43,265 nt of DNA from assembly GCF_003853645.1 (NCBI RefSeq), contig NZ_QTPO01000064.1, positions 1 to 43,265 of the forward strand, written 5' to 3'. This DNA comes from Burkholderia sp. Bp9143. GTDB taxonomy: Bacteria; Pseudomonadota; Gammaproteobacteria; Burkholderiales; Burkholderiaceae. Of this stretch, positions 26,848-39,694 are shown in pieces. The first letter of the stretch is position 1; each line of letters begins with the position of its first letter. The translations under genes were made by a program, and so were the position numbers. The notes under the pieces are model-generated. The model had not been told where the DNA came from, did no database searches, and was given only the letters and a program-made list of their open reading frames with translations.

Positions 26848-26871
26848 GATTCTTCCTTTACTTGTTCAGTT

Positions 26872-26889
26872 GGAGCTGTATTCAGCTCC
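26872..26889 (-). promoter_or_regulatory. Hairpin before rpsG, candidate S7 control site
   Basis: On the minus strand GGAGCTG (26889-26883), loop AATA, then CAGCTCC (26878-26872) form a perfect 7 bp stem. It ends 25 bases before the rpsG start, in the rpsL-rpsG gap where E. coli carries the S7 target. The functional role is by position only; no sequence match to the E. coli site was made. Confidence 0.4.
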
Positions 26890-27019
26890 GCGGCCACCAA
26901 CAAACCCGATCACATCTTCACGACTAACCAGCTTGGCCGGGTGACCACTTACTCGACAGCACCGGCAATCCGGCACTCCCGCCTTGACCGCCCTGCGGCG
27001 ATCCCTGATCAAAAACTGC

Positions 27020-27400
27020 TTACTTGGCAGCCTTTGCACGCTTCGCGCCGTACTTCGAGCGCGCTTGCTTACGGTCCTTGACGCCCTGGGTATCCAGCGA
27101 GCCGCGAACCATGTGGTAACGCACACCCGGCAAGTCCTTCACACGGCCGCCGCGGATCAGCACAACCGAGTGTTCCTGCAGGTTGTGGCCTTCACCGCCG
27201 ATGTACGAAATCACTTCGAAGCCGTTCGTCAGACGAACCTTAGCGACCTTACGGAGTGCCGAGTTCGGCTTCTTCGGCGTCGTCGTGTACACACGGGTGC
27301 ACACGCCGCGACGCTGGGGGCAGTCCTGCAGGGCCGGGCTCTTGCTCTTCGTCGTTTCCGACTGACGGCCTTTGCGAACCAGTTGGTTGATGGTTGGCAT
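27020..27400 (-). CDS. rpsL: 30S ribosomal protein S12
   Basis: S12 lies at the decoding centre and controls accuracy. The 126-residue protein has the classic [19 protein letters not shown] region with lysine at residue 43, and [13 protein letters not shown] with lysine at residue 88 and the aspartate that is methylthiolated in relatives at residue 89. Both streptomycin-site lysines are wild type, so no resistance allele is present. It is the first gene of the str segment and has a good promoter about 140 bases upstream. Confidence 0.98.
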
Positions 27401-27538
27401 TGTTTATTCCTGAAATTGAACAAAATCCGCACATCGATTTCGGGCAAAGCGAGAATCGACGCACAGTTGACTTCCGAACCGGCGATACGGACACGAACCT
27501 TCGAACGCGACTCGGCTCACCGAATACCGGAACCCAGC

Positions 27539-27568
27539 ATCATATTCCGGAAATGCCAACTAAGTCAA
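27539..27568 (-). promoter_or_regulatory. str promoter upstream of rpsL
   Basis: On the minus strand the -35 is TTGACT (27568-27563), followed by an 18-base spacer and -10 TATGAT (27544-27539). The start would fall near 27532, leaving a leader of about 130 bases before rpsL. The leader (27401-27531) holds no strong hairpin that I can identify. It lies 59 bases downstream of the recQ stop. Confidence 0.78.
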
Positions 27569-27627
27569 CGGCTTGCGTGATTCACCAGCCGCGCGGGCGG
27601 TTTACCGGAAGGGTCGAAACACCTGTG

Positions 27628-29475
27628 TCACGCCGACTCGACGACGTCGATGATCTCGTCGCCGAAGCGTTCGAGCTTGCGCACGCCCATGCCGGGGATA
27701 TGGCGCAGGTCGTCGATCGTCTCCGGCGCGTTGCGCGCGATTTCGGCCAGCGTCGCGTCGTGGAAGATCACGTAGGCCGGCACGCCGTCGGACTTCGCGG
27801 TTTCCGCGCGCCATGCACGCAGCGCGTCCCACCGGGCACGCTCGCGCGTGCCCATGCCGGCCGTCGGGTCGACGCGCGTGCCGCTGCGGCTCGACGACTG
27901 GCGCGTGCGCTGCGGCTTCACGTAGCGGCGCAGCGTGACCTTCTCCTCGTTCTTCAGCACCGGCTTCGCGGCTTCGGTCAGCATCAGCGCGCCGAAGCCG
28001 CCATGGTCGACCGCCAGATAGCCATACGCGACGAGTTGCCGGAAAATCGCGCGCCACTCGGGCTCGGACAGCGACGCGCCGATCCCGAACGTGCTGAGCT
28101 GGTCGTGGCCGCGCTGCAATACTTTCTCGGTGCGGCCGCCGCGCAGGATCTCGATCAGATGGCTCGAGCCGAAATTGAAGCCGCTCGCACGCTGCGCGCG
28201 GAATACGCACGACAGCGCCATCTGCGCCTCGCGCGTCGCGTCCCATGAATCGGGCGGCTCGAGGCATGTGTCACAGTTGCCGCACGGCTGGCTCGGCTCG
28301 CCGAAGTAGTTCAGAAGCCGCACGCGCCGGCACGAGATCGTCTCGCACAGCCCGAGCAACGCATCGAGCTTCGACGTCTGCACGCGCTTGTGCGCGTCGT
28401 CCGCATCGGACTCGTCGATCATCTTGCGCTGCTGGACGACGTCGCCGAGCCCATACGCCATCCATGCGTTCGCCGGCATCCCGTCGCGGCCCGCGCGGCC
28501 GGTTTCCTGGTAATAGCCTTCGACGCTCTTCGGCAAATCGAGGTGTGCAACGAAGCGCACGTCCGGCTTGTCGATGCCCATGCCGAACGCGATCGTCGCG
28601 CACATTACGATGCCCTCCTCACGCTGGAACATTTCCTGGTGCTTCTGCCGCACCTCGAACTCCATCCCCGCGTGATACGGCAGCGCGCGTACGCCCTGTG
28701 CCTTCAGCCATTCGGCCGTTTCCTCGACCTTGCGGCGCGACAGGCAGTAGACGACGCCCGCGTCGGTCGTGCTGTCCGCATTCGTGTGCTCGGCGCGGAT
28801 GAAGTCGAGCAGCTGCGCGCGCGCGTTGTCCTTCTCGACGATCCGGTAACGGATATTCGGGCGGTCGAAGCTCGACACGAACACGCGCGCATCGTCGAGC
28901 GCGAGACGATGGATGATCTCGTCGCGCGTGATCGCGTCGGCAGTGGCCGTCAACGCGATGCGCGGCACCGCCGGGAAGCGCTCGTGCAGCACCGACAGCT
29001 GGATGTATTCGGGTCGGAAGTCATGCCCCCACTGGGACACGCAGTGCGCCTCGTCGATCGCGAACAGGCCGATCTTCGCGCGCTCGAGCAGGTCGAGGAA
29101 GCGCCCGGTCATCAGCCGCTCGGGCGCGACGTACAGCAGGTCGATCTCGCCCTCGCGCAGCGCGCGCTCGGTCGCCGCGGCTTCGGCACCCGACAGCGTC
29201 GAGTTCAGGTAGGCAGCGCGCACGCCGACTTCGCTCAGCGCGGCGACCTGGTCCTGCATCAGCGCGATCAGCGGCGACACCACGATGCCGGCGCCCTGCC
29301 CGGCCTCGCGGCGCAGAAGCGCCGGAATCTGGTAGCACAGCGACTTGCCGCCGCCCGTCGGCATCAGCACGAGGCAATCGCCACCGCCGGCGACGTGTTC
29401 GACGATCTCGCCCTGCTGGCCGCGAAAGGCGGAATAACCAAAAACTTCGTCGAGGATTTCGAGGGCGCGGGACAT
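27628..29475 (-). CDS. recQ: ATP-dependent DNA helicase RecQ
   Basis: RecQ is a 3'-to-5' DNA helicase of RecF-pathway repair and replication-fork restart. The 615-residue protein has Walker A PTGGGKS (39-45), DEAH (141-144) and motif VI QETGRAGRDG (323-332). It has the zinc-binding cysteines C382, C398, C401 and C404, then a winged-helix region. A C-terminal HRDC domain (about 535-610) includes DLRHIPGMGVRKLERFG. It is the only gene between rpoC and rpsL not tied to transcription or translation. A strong terminator isolates it from rpoC. A weak -10-like TAAAAT lies at 29515-29510, 35 bases before the ATG. I see no intrinsic terminator after its stop. Confidence 0.97.
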   Translation of the reverse strand: MSRALEILDEVFGYSAFRGQQGEIVEHVAGGGDCLVLMPTGGGKSLCYQIPALLRREAGQGAGIVVSPLIALMQDQVAALSEVGVRAAYLNSTLSGAEAAATERALREGEIDLLYVAPERLMTGRFLDLLERAKIGLFAIDEAHCVSQWGHDFRPEYIQLSVLHERFPAVPRIALTATADAITRDEIIHRLALDDARVFVSSFDRPNIRYRIVEKDNARAQLLDFIRAEHTNADSTTDAGVVYCLSRRKVEETAEWLKAQGVRALPYHAGMEFEVRQKHQEMFQREEGIVMCATIAFGMGIDKPDVRFVAHLDLPKSVEGYYQETGRAGRDGMPANAWMAYGLGDVVQQRKMIDESDADDAHKRVQTSKLDALLGLCETISCRRVRLLNYFGEPSQPCGNCDTCLEPPDSWDATREAQMALSCVFRAQRASGFNFGSSHLIEILRGGRTEKVLQRGHDQLSTFGIGASLSEPEWRAIFRQLVAYGYLAVDHGGFGALMLTEAAKPVLKNEEKVTLRRYVKPQRTRQSSSRSGTRVDPTAGMGTRERARWDALRAWRAETAKSDGVPAYVIFHDATLAEIARNAPETIDDLRHIPGMGVRKLERFGDEIIDVVESA

Positions 29476-29509
29476 GAATGAGAACGAGGACGGCAGAACG
29501 ATGACCGCA

Positions 29510-29515
29510 ATTTTA
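29510..29515 (-). promoter_or_regulatory. Possible -10 of the recQ promoter
   Basis: The minus strand reads TAAAAT, five of six matches to consensus, within GTTGTTAAAATTG. No -35 at 16-18 bases resembles TTGACA, so the promoter is likely weak. An expected start near 29503 gives a 28-base leader. Confidence 0.3.
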
Positions 29516-29583
29516 ACAACCCGCTCGCGCAGCGCGCGGCGAATCGTGCAACGTTAGCCAATCGGACAGGGTTCGTGCGCGCG

Positions 29584-29622
29584 CATGACGGGCCTGCGCA
29601 ACCGTGCGGCAAGCCCGTCATG
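29584..29622. other. Long inverted repeat between rpoC terminator and recQ
   Basis: CATGACGGGC (29584-29593) and GCCCGTCATG (29613-29622) form a perfect 10 bp stem. The 19-base loop holds a smaller CGCA/TGCG stem. It lies just beyond the rpoC terminator and upstream of the putative recQ promoter. No T-run follows on either strand, so it is not a normal terminator. Confidence 0.5.
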
Positions 29623-29633
29623 CACGTGAACGA

Positions 29634-29669
29634 CGGATAAAAAAAACCGCCCGGCGGACCGGGCGGTTT
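29634..29669 (-). terminator. Terminator of the rif segment after rpoC
   Basis: On the minus strand AAACCGCCCGG (29669-29659) and CCGGGCGGTTT (29654-29644) form a perfect 11 bp stem with a 4-base loop. A run of T to 29636 follows. It begins 48 bases after the rpoC stop and is one of the strongest terminators in the window. Confidence 0.93.
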
Positions 29670-29716
29670 CGATGACAGCGAATAGCGCAACGTGAGGCAG
29701 CTCGCGCCGCCCGCGC

Positions 29717-32700
29717 TTACTCGGCTGCCGGGTGCTGCGGCTCTTCGGCCGGCGCGCTCGGCGTACCGAAGTCAAATGCCTCTTCCGCTGCGATCTGGTC
29801 GAAACGCTCGCGGTCGGACATCTCCTTCGCCTTGCGTGCCTTGTGGAACGCGAGACCCGTACCGGCCGGGATCAGACGGCCGACGATCACGTTTTCCTTC
29901 AGGCCGCGCAGATCGTCGCGCTTGCCCATGATCGCCGCCTCGGTCAGCACGCGGGTCGTTTCCTGGAACGATGCCGCGGAGATGAACGAGTCGGTCGACA
30001 GCGACGCCTTCGTGATACCGAGGAGCACGTTGTCGTACGACGCCGGACGCTTGTCCTCGGCGATCATGCGATCATTCTCGTCCAGCATGTCGGAACGCTC
30101 GACCTGTTCGCCCGGGATGAAGCGCGTATCGCCGTTATCGGTGATCTGCACACGACGCAGCATCTGGCGAACGATCACCTCGATGTGCTTGTCGTTGATC
30201 TTCACGCCCTGCAGACGATACACGTCCTGCACTTCGTCGACGATGTAGCGCGACAGCGCTTCGATACCCTGCAGACGCAGGATGTCGTGCGGATCGGCCG
30301 GGCCGTCCACGATCATTTCGCCCTTGTTGACGACCTGAGCATCGTGGACCAGGACCTGCTTTTCCTTCGCGATCAGGAACTCGTGCTGATTGCCTTCGAG
30401 GTCCGTGATGACGAGACGCTGCTTGCCCTTCGTGTCCTTACCGAACGACGTCGTACCGGTGACTTCCGCGAGAATGCCGGCATCCTTCGGCGAACGCGCT
30501 TCGAACAGCTCCGCCACCCGCGGCAGACCGCCGGTAATGTCACGCGTCTTCTGCGCTTCGGTCGGGATACGTGCAAGCACTTCACCCACCTGCACTTGCT
30601 GGCCGTCCTTCACGGTGATCAGTGCGCCGACCTGGAAGCCGATCTGCACTGCGTGCTCCGTGCCCGGGATCTTCACTTCGTCGCCGTTCGCGTCGAGCAG
30701 TTTCACCTGCGGACGCACGCTCTTCGAAGCTTGCGAACCACGACGCTTCACGTCGATCACGACCAGCGTCGACAGGCCGGTCACGTCGTCGATCTGCTTC
30801 GCGACGGTCACGCCTTCCTCGACGTTCTCGAACTTCACCGTACCACCGTACTCGGTGATGATCGGACGCGTCATCGGATCCCACGTTGCCAGCTGCGTAC
30901 CGGCCTTGATCGTCGCGCCGTCGAGCTGCAGCAGCGTCGCGCCGTACGGCACTTTGTGACGCTCGCGCTCGCGACCGAAATCGTCGGTGATCAGCGCTTC
31001 GCCCGAACGCGAAATGACGATCTGCTCGCCCTTCGCGTTGGTGACGTAACGCATCGTCGCCGTGAAGCGCACGATACCGTTGCTCTTCGCTTCGACCGAC
31101 GACGCCACAGCCGCACGCGATGCCGCACCACCGATGTGGAACGTACGCATCGTCAGCTGCGTGCCCGGTTCACCAATCGACTGTGCCGCGATCACGCCGA
31201 CTGCTTCGCCGACGTTCACGAGCGAGCCGCGGCCCAGGTCTCGGCCGTAGCAGGCCGCGCACAGACCGTAACGCGTTTCGCAGGTCAGCGGCGTGCGCAC
31301 GCGCACTTCGTCGATGCCGAGGCGTTCGATTTCCTCGACCGCCGTTTCGTCGAGCAGCATGCCCGATTCGTACAGCGTTTCCTGCGTTTCCGGGTTCACG
31401 ACGTCCGCGACCGCGACGCGGCCGAGGATACGGTCGCGCAGCGCTTCGACGACTTCACCGCCTTCGACCAGTGCCTTCATCGCGACGCCGTTCGACGTGC
31501 CGCAATCGTCCTCGACCACCACGAGATCCTGCGTGACGTCGACGAGACGACGCGTCAGGTAACCCGAGTTCGCGGTCTTCAGTGCCGTATCAGCCAGACC
31601 CTTACGTGCACCGTGGGTCGAGATGAAGTACTGCAACACGTTCAGGCCTTCGCGGAAGTTCGCGGTAATCGGCGTCTCGATAATCGAGCCGTCCGGCTTC
31701 GCCATCAGGCCTCGCATACCGGCCAGCTGACGAATCTGCACCGCCGAACCCCGGGCGCCCGAGTCGGCCATCATGTAGATCGAGTTGAACGACTCCTGGC
31801 GCGTCTCGTTGCCGTCGCGGTCCGTCACCGGCTCCGTCGACAGCTGCTCCATCATCGCCTTGCCGACCGCTTCCGACGTTGCCGACCAGATGTCGACCAC
31901 GTTGTTGTAGCGTTCCTGCGCGGTGACGAGACCCGACATGTACTGGCGGTCGTACTCCTTCACCTTCTTCGCGGCGTCGCCGACGATCGTTTCCTTCTGC
32001 GGCGGCACGAGCATGTCGTCCACGCAGATCGAAATACCGGCGCGCGTCGCGAGACGGAAACCCGACTGCATCAGCTGGTCGGCGAACACGACCGTCGCAC
32101 GCAGACCGCACTTGCGGAATGCGGTGTTGATCAGGCGCGAGATTTCCTTCTTCTTCAGCGGCTTGTTCAGCACCGAGAACGGCAGGCCGTGCGGCAGGAT
32201 CTCCGACAGGATCGCGCGACCGACGGTCGTCGCGTACAGCGAGATCTTCGGCACGAATTGCGGCGCGCCTTCCGACGTGTCCTCGTTGCGGACCATTTCG
32301 GTGATCCGCACGTTGACGCGCGATGCCAGCTCGACTTCCTTGTTCTCGTACGCGCGGATCACTTCCGACACGCCGGTGAACGACAGGCCTTCACCCTTGC
32401 CGTTGATCGCTTCGCGGGTCGCGTAGTACAAACCAAGCACGATATCCTGCGACGGCACGATCGACGGATCACCGTTGGCCGGAAACAGCACGTTGTTCGA
32501 CGCCAGCATCAGCGTGCGCGCTTCCATCTGCGCTTCGAGCGACAGCGGCACGTGAACGGCCATCTGGTCACCGTCGAAGTCGGCGTTGAACGCCGCGCAG
32601 ACGAGCGGGTGCAGCTGAATTGCCTTGCCTTCGATCAGGACCGGCTCGAACGCCTGGATACCGAGACGGTGCAGCGTCGGCGCACGGTTCAGCATCACCG

Positions 32701-33958
32701 GGTGCTCGCGGATCACCTCTTCGAGGATGTCCCACACCACCGGCGTCTGGTTCTCGACTTCCTTCTTCGCCGCCTTGATGGTCGTCGCGACGCCCATCAC
32801 TTCCAGCTTGTTGAAGATGAACGGCTTGAACAGCTCGAGCGCCATCAGCTTCGGCAGACCGCACTGGTGCAGCTTCAGCGTCGGGCCGACCACGATGACC
32901 GAACGGCCCGAGTAGTCGACGCGCTTGCCCAGCAGGTTCTGACGGAAACGACCGCCCTTGCCCTTGATCATGTCGGCGAGCGACTTCAGCGGACGCTTGT
33001 TCGCGCCCGTCATCGCCTTGCCGCGACGACCGTTGTCGAGCAGCGAGTCGACGGCTTCCTGCAGCATCCGCTTTTCGTTGCGGACGATGATTTCAGGCGC
33101 CTTCAGCTCGAGCAGACGCTTCAACCGGTTGTTACGGTTGATCACGCGGCGATACAGGTCGTTCAGGTCCGACGTCGCGAAACGGCCGCCGTCCAGCGGC
33201 ACGAGCGGACGCAGTTCCGGCGGCAACACCGGCAGCACTTCGAGGATCATCCACTCGGGCTTGATGCCCGAGCGCTGGAATGCCTCGAGGACCTTCAGGC
33301 GCTTCGCGTACTTCTTGATCTTCGCTTCCGAGCCGGTGTTCTTCAGCTCGGTGCGCAGCGTCTCGACCTGCTCGTCGATGTTGATCGCGCGCAGCAGTTC
33401 ACGCACGCCTTCCGCGCCCATCTCGGCACGGAATTCGTCGCCGTATTCCTCGACCTTGTTGTAGTAATCCTCTTCGGTCATGATCTGCCGCGCCTTCAGC
33501 GGCGTCATGCCCGGTTCGATCACCACGTACGCTTCGAAGTACAGCACGCGTTCGATGTCGCGCAGCGTCATGTCGAGCACCATGCCCAGACGCGACGGCA
33601 GCGACTTCAGGAACCAGATGTGCGCGACCGGCGAGGCCAGTTCGATGTGGCCCATCCGTTCGCGACGCACCTTCGCCAGCGTCACTTCGACGCCGCACTT
33701 CTCGCAGATCACGCCGCGGTGCTTCAGACGCTTGTACTTGCCGCACAGGCACTCGTAGTCCTTGATCGGCCCGAAGATCTTCGCGCAGAAGAGACCATCG
33801 CGTTCCGGCTTGAACGTACGGTAGTTGATGGTCTCCGGCTTCTTCACTTCGCCGAACGACCACGAACGGATCTTGTCCGGCGAGGCCAGACCGATCTTGA
33901 TCGCGTCGAAAACTTCTTCCTGTTGGACTTGCTTGAATAGATCGAGCAGAGCTTTCAT
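29717..33958 (-). CDS. rpoC: RNA polymerase subunit beta-prime
   Basis: This is the largest polymerase subunit, which forms half of the active-site cleft. The 1413-residue protein has the N-terminal zinc-binding cysteines (CLCGKYKRLKHRGVICEKC), the invariant magnesium-binding NADFDGDQM, and the trigger-loop region later in the chain. A second cysteine cluster is visible (CETRYGLCAACYGRDLGRGS). The length agrees with the E. coli protein of about 1407. The antisense strand is open in phase over nearly the whole gene, because rpoC avoids TTA, CTA and TCA codons throughout. Confidence 0.98.
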   Translation of the reverse strand: MKALLDLFKQVQQEEVFDAIKIGLASPDKIRSWSFGEVKKPETINYRTFKPERDGLFCAKIFGPIKDYECLCGKYKRLKHRGVICEKCGVEVTLAKVRRERMGHIELASPVAHIWFLKSLPSRLGMVLDMTLRDIERVLYFEAYVVIEPGMTPLKARQIMTEEDYYNKVEEYGDEFRAEMGAEGVRELLRAINIDEQVETLRTELKNTGSEAKIKKYAKRLKVLEAFQRSGIKPEWMILEVLPVLPPELRPLVPLDGGRFATSDLNDLYRRVINRNNRLKRLLELKAPEIIVRNEKRMLQEAVDSLLDNGRRGKAMTGANKRPLKSLADMIKGKGGRFRQNLLGKRVDYSGRSVIVVGPTLKLHQCGLPKLMALELFKPFIFNKLEVMGVATTIKAAKKEVENQTPVVWDILEEVIREHPVMLNRAPTLHRLGIQAFEPVLIEGKAIQLHPLVCAAFNADFDGDQMAVHVPLSLEAQMEARTLMLASNNVLFPANGDPSIVPSQDIVLGLYYATREAINGKGEGLSFTGVSEVIRAYENKEVELASRVNVRITEMVRNEDTSEGAPQFVPKISLYATTVGRAILSEILPHGLPFSVLNKPLKKKEISRLINTAFRKCGLRATVVFADQLMQSGFRLATRAGISICVDDMLVPPQKETIVGDAAKKVKEYDRQYMSGLVTAQERYNNVVDIWSATSEAVGKAMMEQLSTEPVTDRDGNETRQESFNSIYMMADSGARGSAVQIRQLAGMRGLMAKPDGSIIETPITANFREGLNVLQYFISTHGARKGLADTALKTANSGYLTRRLVDVTQDLVVVEDDCGTSNGVAMKALVEGGEVVEALRDRILGRVAVADVVNPETQETLYESGMLLDETAVEEIERLGIDEVRVRTPLTCETRYGLCAACYGRDLGRGSLVNVGEAVGVIAAQSIGEPGTQLTMRTFHIGGAASRAAVASSVEAKSNGIVRFTATMRYVTNAKGEQIVISRSGEALITDDFGRERERHKVPYGATLLQLDGATIKAGTQLATWDPMTRPIITEYGGTVKFENVEEGVTVAKQIDDVTGLSTLVVIDVKRRGSQASKSVRPQVKLLDANGDEVKIPGTEHAVQIGFQVGALITVKDGQQVQVGEVLARIPTEAQKTRDITGGLPRVAELFEARSPKDAGILAEVTGTTSFGKDTKGKQRLVITDLEGNQHEFLIAKEKQVLVHDAQVVNKGEMIVDGPADPHDILRLQGIEALSRYIVDEVQDVYRLQGVKINDKHIEVIVRQMLRRVQITDNGDTRFIPGEQVERSDMLDENDRMIAEDKRPASYDNVLLGITKASLSTDSFISAASFQETTRVLTEAAIMGKRDDLRGLKENVIVGRLIPAGTGLAFHKARKAKEMSDRERFDQIAAEEAFDFGTPSAPAEEPQHPAAE

Positions 33959-33979
33959 TGCCTTCTCTCCGTAGTCCGA

Positions 33980-38086
<4,107 letters not shown>

Positions 38087-38410
38087 ACGATCTCCGAATC
38101 ACGGCGGGTGCTGTCGAGGCGGAATACCAGGACGTTTCAAACCCGAGTGTTCACCGACTGAGACCCGATGGCCGTCCAACGGCTTGAACGAGCCGAGAAG
38201 CTTGGTGGTTGGCCGCTACCAACCGCTGGCTGACGGCAGCGGATGCCTGTGTTGCCCGCTACCCGACCAAACTTGCCTTCTGCAGTCGCTTCAGAAGACA
38301 AAGAGAAACGCCAATCGTGACCATTGACAACGATTTGGCGGTTTTCTTTGGCTTCTGGGGCCGATTATTCGGGCTCCCGAATGAGTGCCAGAAGAACGTC
38401 CCCACAAAGC
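38087..38410 (-). promoter_or_regulatory. rpoB leader between the attenuator and rpoB
   Basis: These 324 bases contain no gene. They carry small perfect stems, including GGTTGG-N6-CCAACC (38207-38224) and GCCGT-N3-ACGGC (38171-38183). In E. coli the corresponding gap holds the rpoBC attenuator and an RNase III site; here a processing function is inferred from position. No clear promoter was found: one TTGTCA hexamer (about 38320-38325, minus strand) lacks a matching -10. Confidence 0.45.
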
Positions 38411-38445
38411 ACAAAAAGGCCGGCGGTGAAAATACCGCCAGCCTT
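38406..38445 (-). terminator. Attenuator between rplL and rpoB
   Basis: On the minus strand AAGGCTGGCGGT (38445-38434) pairs with ACCGCCGGCCTT (38427-38416) over 12 bp, with one G-U wobble and an ATTTTC loop. TTTTTGTGCTTTG follows. It begins 18 bases after the rplL stop, the same place as the partial terminator that sets the ribosomal-protein to polymerase ratio in E. coli. Confidence 0.82.
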
Positions 38446-38463
38446 CGCACAGCGCGTCGAAAC

Positions 38464-38838
38464 TTACTTGACTTCGACCTTCGCGCCTGCCTCTTCCAGC
38501 TTCTTCTTGGCTTCTTCAGCAGCAGCCTTGTCGACGCCTTCCTTGACAGCCTTCGGTGCGCCGTCAACGACGTCCTTCGCTTCCTTCAGGCCCAGGCCCG
38601 TCAGTTCACGAACTGCCTTGATGACTGCAACCTTGTTGCTGCCTGCTTCAGTCAGAACGACCGTGAATTCGGTCTTCTCTTCAACAGCAGCAGCAGCGCC
38701 GCCGCCTGCCGGGCCAGCGACTGCCACTGCAGCCGCCGACACGCCAAACTTCTCTTCGAACGCCTTGACCAGTTCGTTCAGTTCCAGAACGGTCATCCCT
38801 TCGACTGCTGCCAGGATGTCTTCTTTTGCGATTGCCAT
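38464..38838 (-). CDS. rplL: 50S ribosomal protein L7/L12
   Basis: This is the multi-copy stalk protein that recruits translation factors. The 124-residue protein has the N-terminal dimer domain (ILAAVEGMTVLELNELVKAF). An Ala/Gly-rich hinge lies near residues 37-52 (AAAVAVAGPAGGGAAAAVEE). The factor-binding C-terminal domain has KVAVIKAVRELTGLGLKEAK and EAKKKLEEAGAKVEVK. It lies 63 bases after rplJ. The attenuator downstream is expected to keep its mRNA more abundant than rpoB. Confidence 0.98.
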   Translation of the reverse strand: MAIAKEDILAAVEGMTVLELNELVKAFEEKFGVSAAAVAVAGPAGGGAAAAVEEKTEFTVVLTEAGSNKVAVIKAVRELTGLGLKEAKDVVDGAPKAVKEGVDKAAAEEAKKKLEEAGAKVEVK

Positions 38839-38901
38839 TTGAAATACTCCTAAATTGAATTCGGATACAGCCAGCGATCAGTAACGCTGATGCACGTTCG
38901 C

Positions 38902-39399
38902 TTACGCAGCTTCCGCTTGCTTCTTCTCGGCGAGCGCGGCCAGAGCACGCGCGAAGCCCGAAACAGGCGATTGCATAACGAACAGCAGCTTCGAGAGCAG
39001 TTCTTCGCGGCTCGGGATGCTTGCCAGCGCTTGCACGCCAGCCTTGTCCATCACCTTGCCATCGAACGAACCAGCCTTGATGACCAACTTGTCATTGCTC
39101 TTGCTGAAGTCGTTGACGACCTTAGCAGCAGCAATTGCATCTTCCGAGATGCCGTAGATCAGGGGGCCAGTCATCTGCTCTGCCAGCGAAGCAAAAGGCG
39201 TACCTTCAACAGCGCGACGCGCCAGCGTGTTCTTCAACACGCGCAGGTAAACCTGTTGCTCACGCGCTTTCGCGCGCAGCTTGGTCAGATCGCCAACCGC
39301 AATTCCACGATACTCAGCCAGCACAACGGTCTGAGCCTTCGCGACTTGCGCGGAAACCTCAGCGACGACGGCTTGCTTGTCTTCTCTATTAAGCGGCAC
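38902..39399 (-). CDS. rplJ: 50S ribosomal protein L10
   Basis: L10 anchors the L7/L12 dimers to the ribosome and in E. coli represses its own operon. The frame is open to 39456, but the family start MPLNREDKQAVVAEVSAQ is a GTG at 39399 with an excellent GGAGG site 7 bases upstream, giving 165 residues. The conserved VVLAEYRGIAVGDLTKLRAK follows near residues 25-44. The C-terminal helices that bind L7/L12 are present. Confidence 0.97.
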   Translation of the reverse strand: MPLNREDKQAVVAEVSAQVAKAQTVVLAEYRGIAVGDLTKLRAKAREQQVYLRVLKNTLARRAVEGTPFASLAEQMTGPLIYGISEDAIAAAKVVNDFSKSNDKLVIKAGSFDGKVMDKAGVQALASIPSREELLSKLLFVMQSPVSGFARALAALAEKKQAEAA

Positions 39400-39694
39400 G
39401 GTTAGCCTCCAGAAACGATACGTTAGGCACGAAACCTCACGTACCTCGTTCAACAACGGCGTCCGACCTCGTTAGGAGTATTTCCACCTCACGCCGTGAA
39501 TCACTTCACGACCTGCGGCTTCACCACTGCAAAACTTTTTCGGGTTCGCCATCTGCGTTGGCTTGAATTAAGGGATCGCCTGCCTGCTGCGTCCCACCAA
39601 CGGTCTTTGATAACCGGTTGCCCGCCCTACTGCACGAACAACCGCCCAAAGCCCATGTAGGCCGCTTCGCGAACGAAGCGGCCCGAATACTTGC
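39400..39694 (-). promoter_or_regulatory. L10 leader (rplA-rplJ gap)
   Basis: The 295-base gap matches in place and pattern the L10 leader, the mRNA target of the L10-L7/L12 complex. The minus strand has CAAAGACCGTTGGTGGGAC (39609-39591), and CCTTAAT (39572-39566) follows after a stem GGGACGC/GCGATCCC. I recall AAAGACCG...GGTG...CTTAAT as typical of these leaders. Near rplA a perfect 10 bp hairpin GGCCGCTTCG-CGAA-CGAAGCGGCC (39660-39683) has no T-run. No convincing promoter is seen. Confidence 0.6.

Noticed and set aside
27249..27494. Leader peptide in the rpsL 5' region (GTG start, 81 codons, overlapping rpsL)
   Set aside because: It has no good ribosome-binding site and runs out of frame deep into rpsL. 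It shows no run of regulatory codons, so attenuation by translation is not supported.
29732..33940. 1402-codon open frame antisense to rpoC
   Set aside because: Its codons line up exactly with rpoC codons, so it is open only because rpoC has no TTA, CTA or TCA codon there. The translation is rich in Arg, His, Asp and Val with no domain signature. It is a shadow of strong GC-biased codon use.
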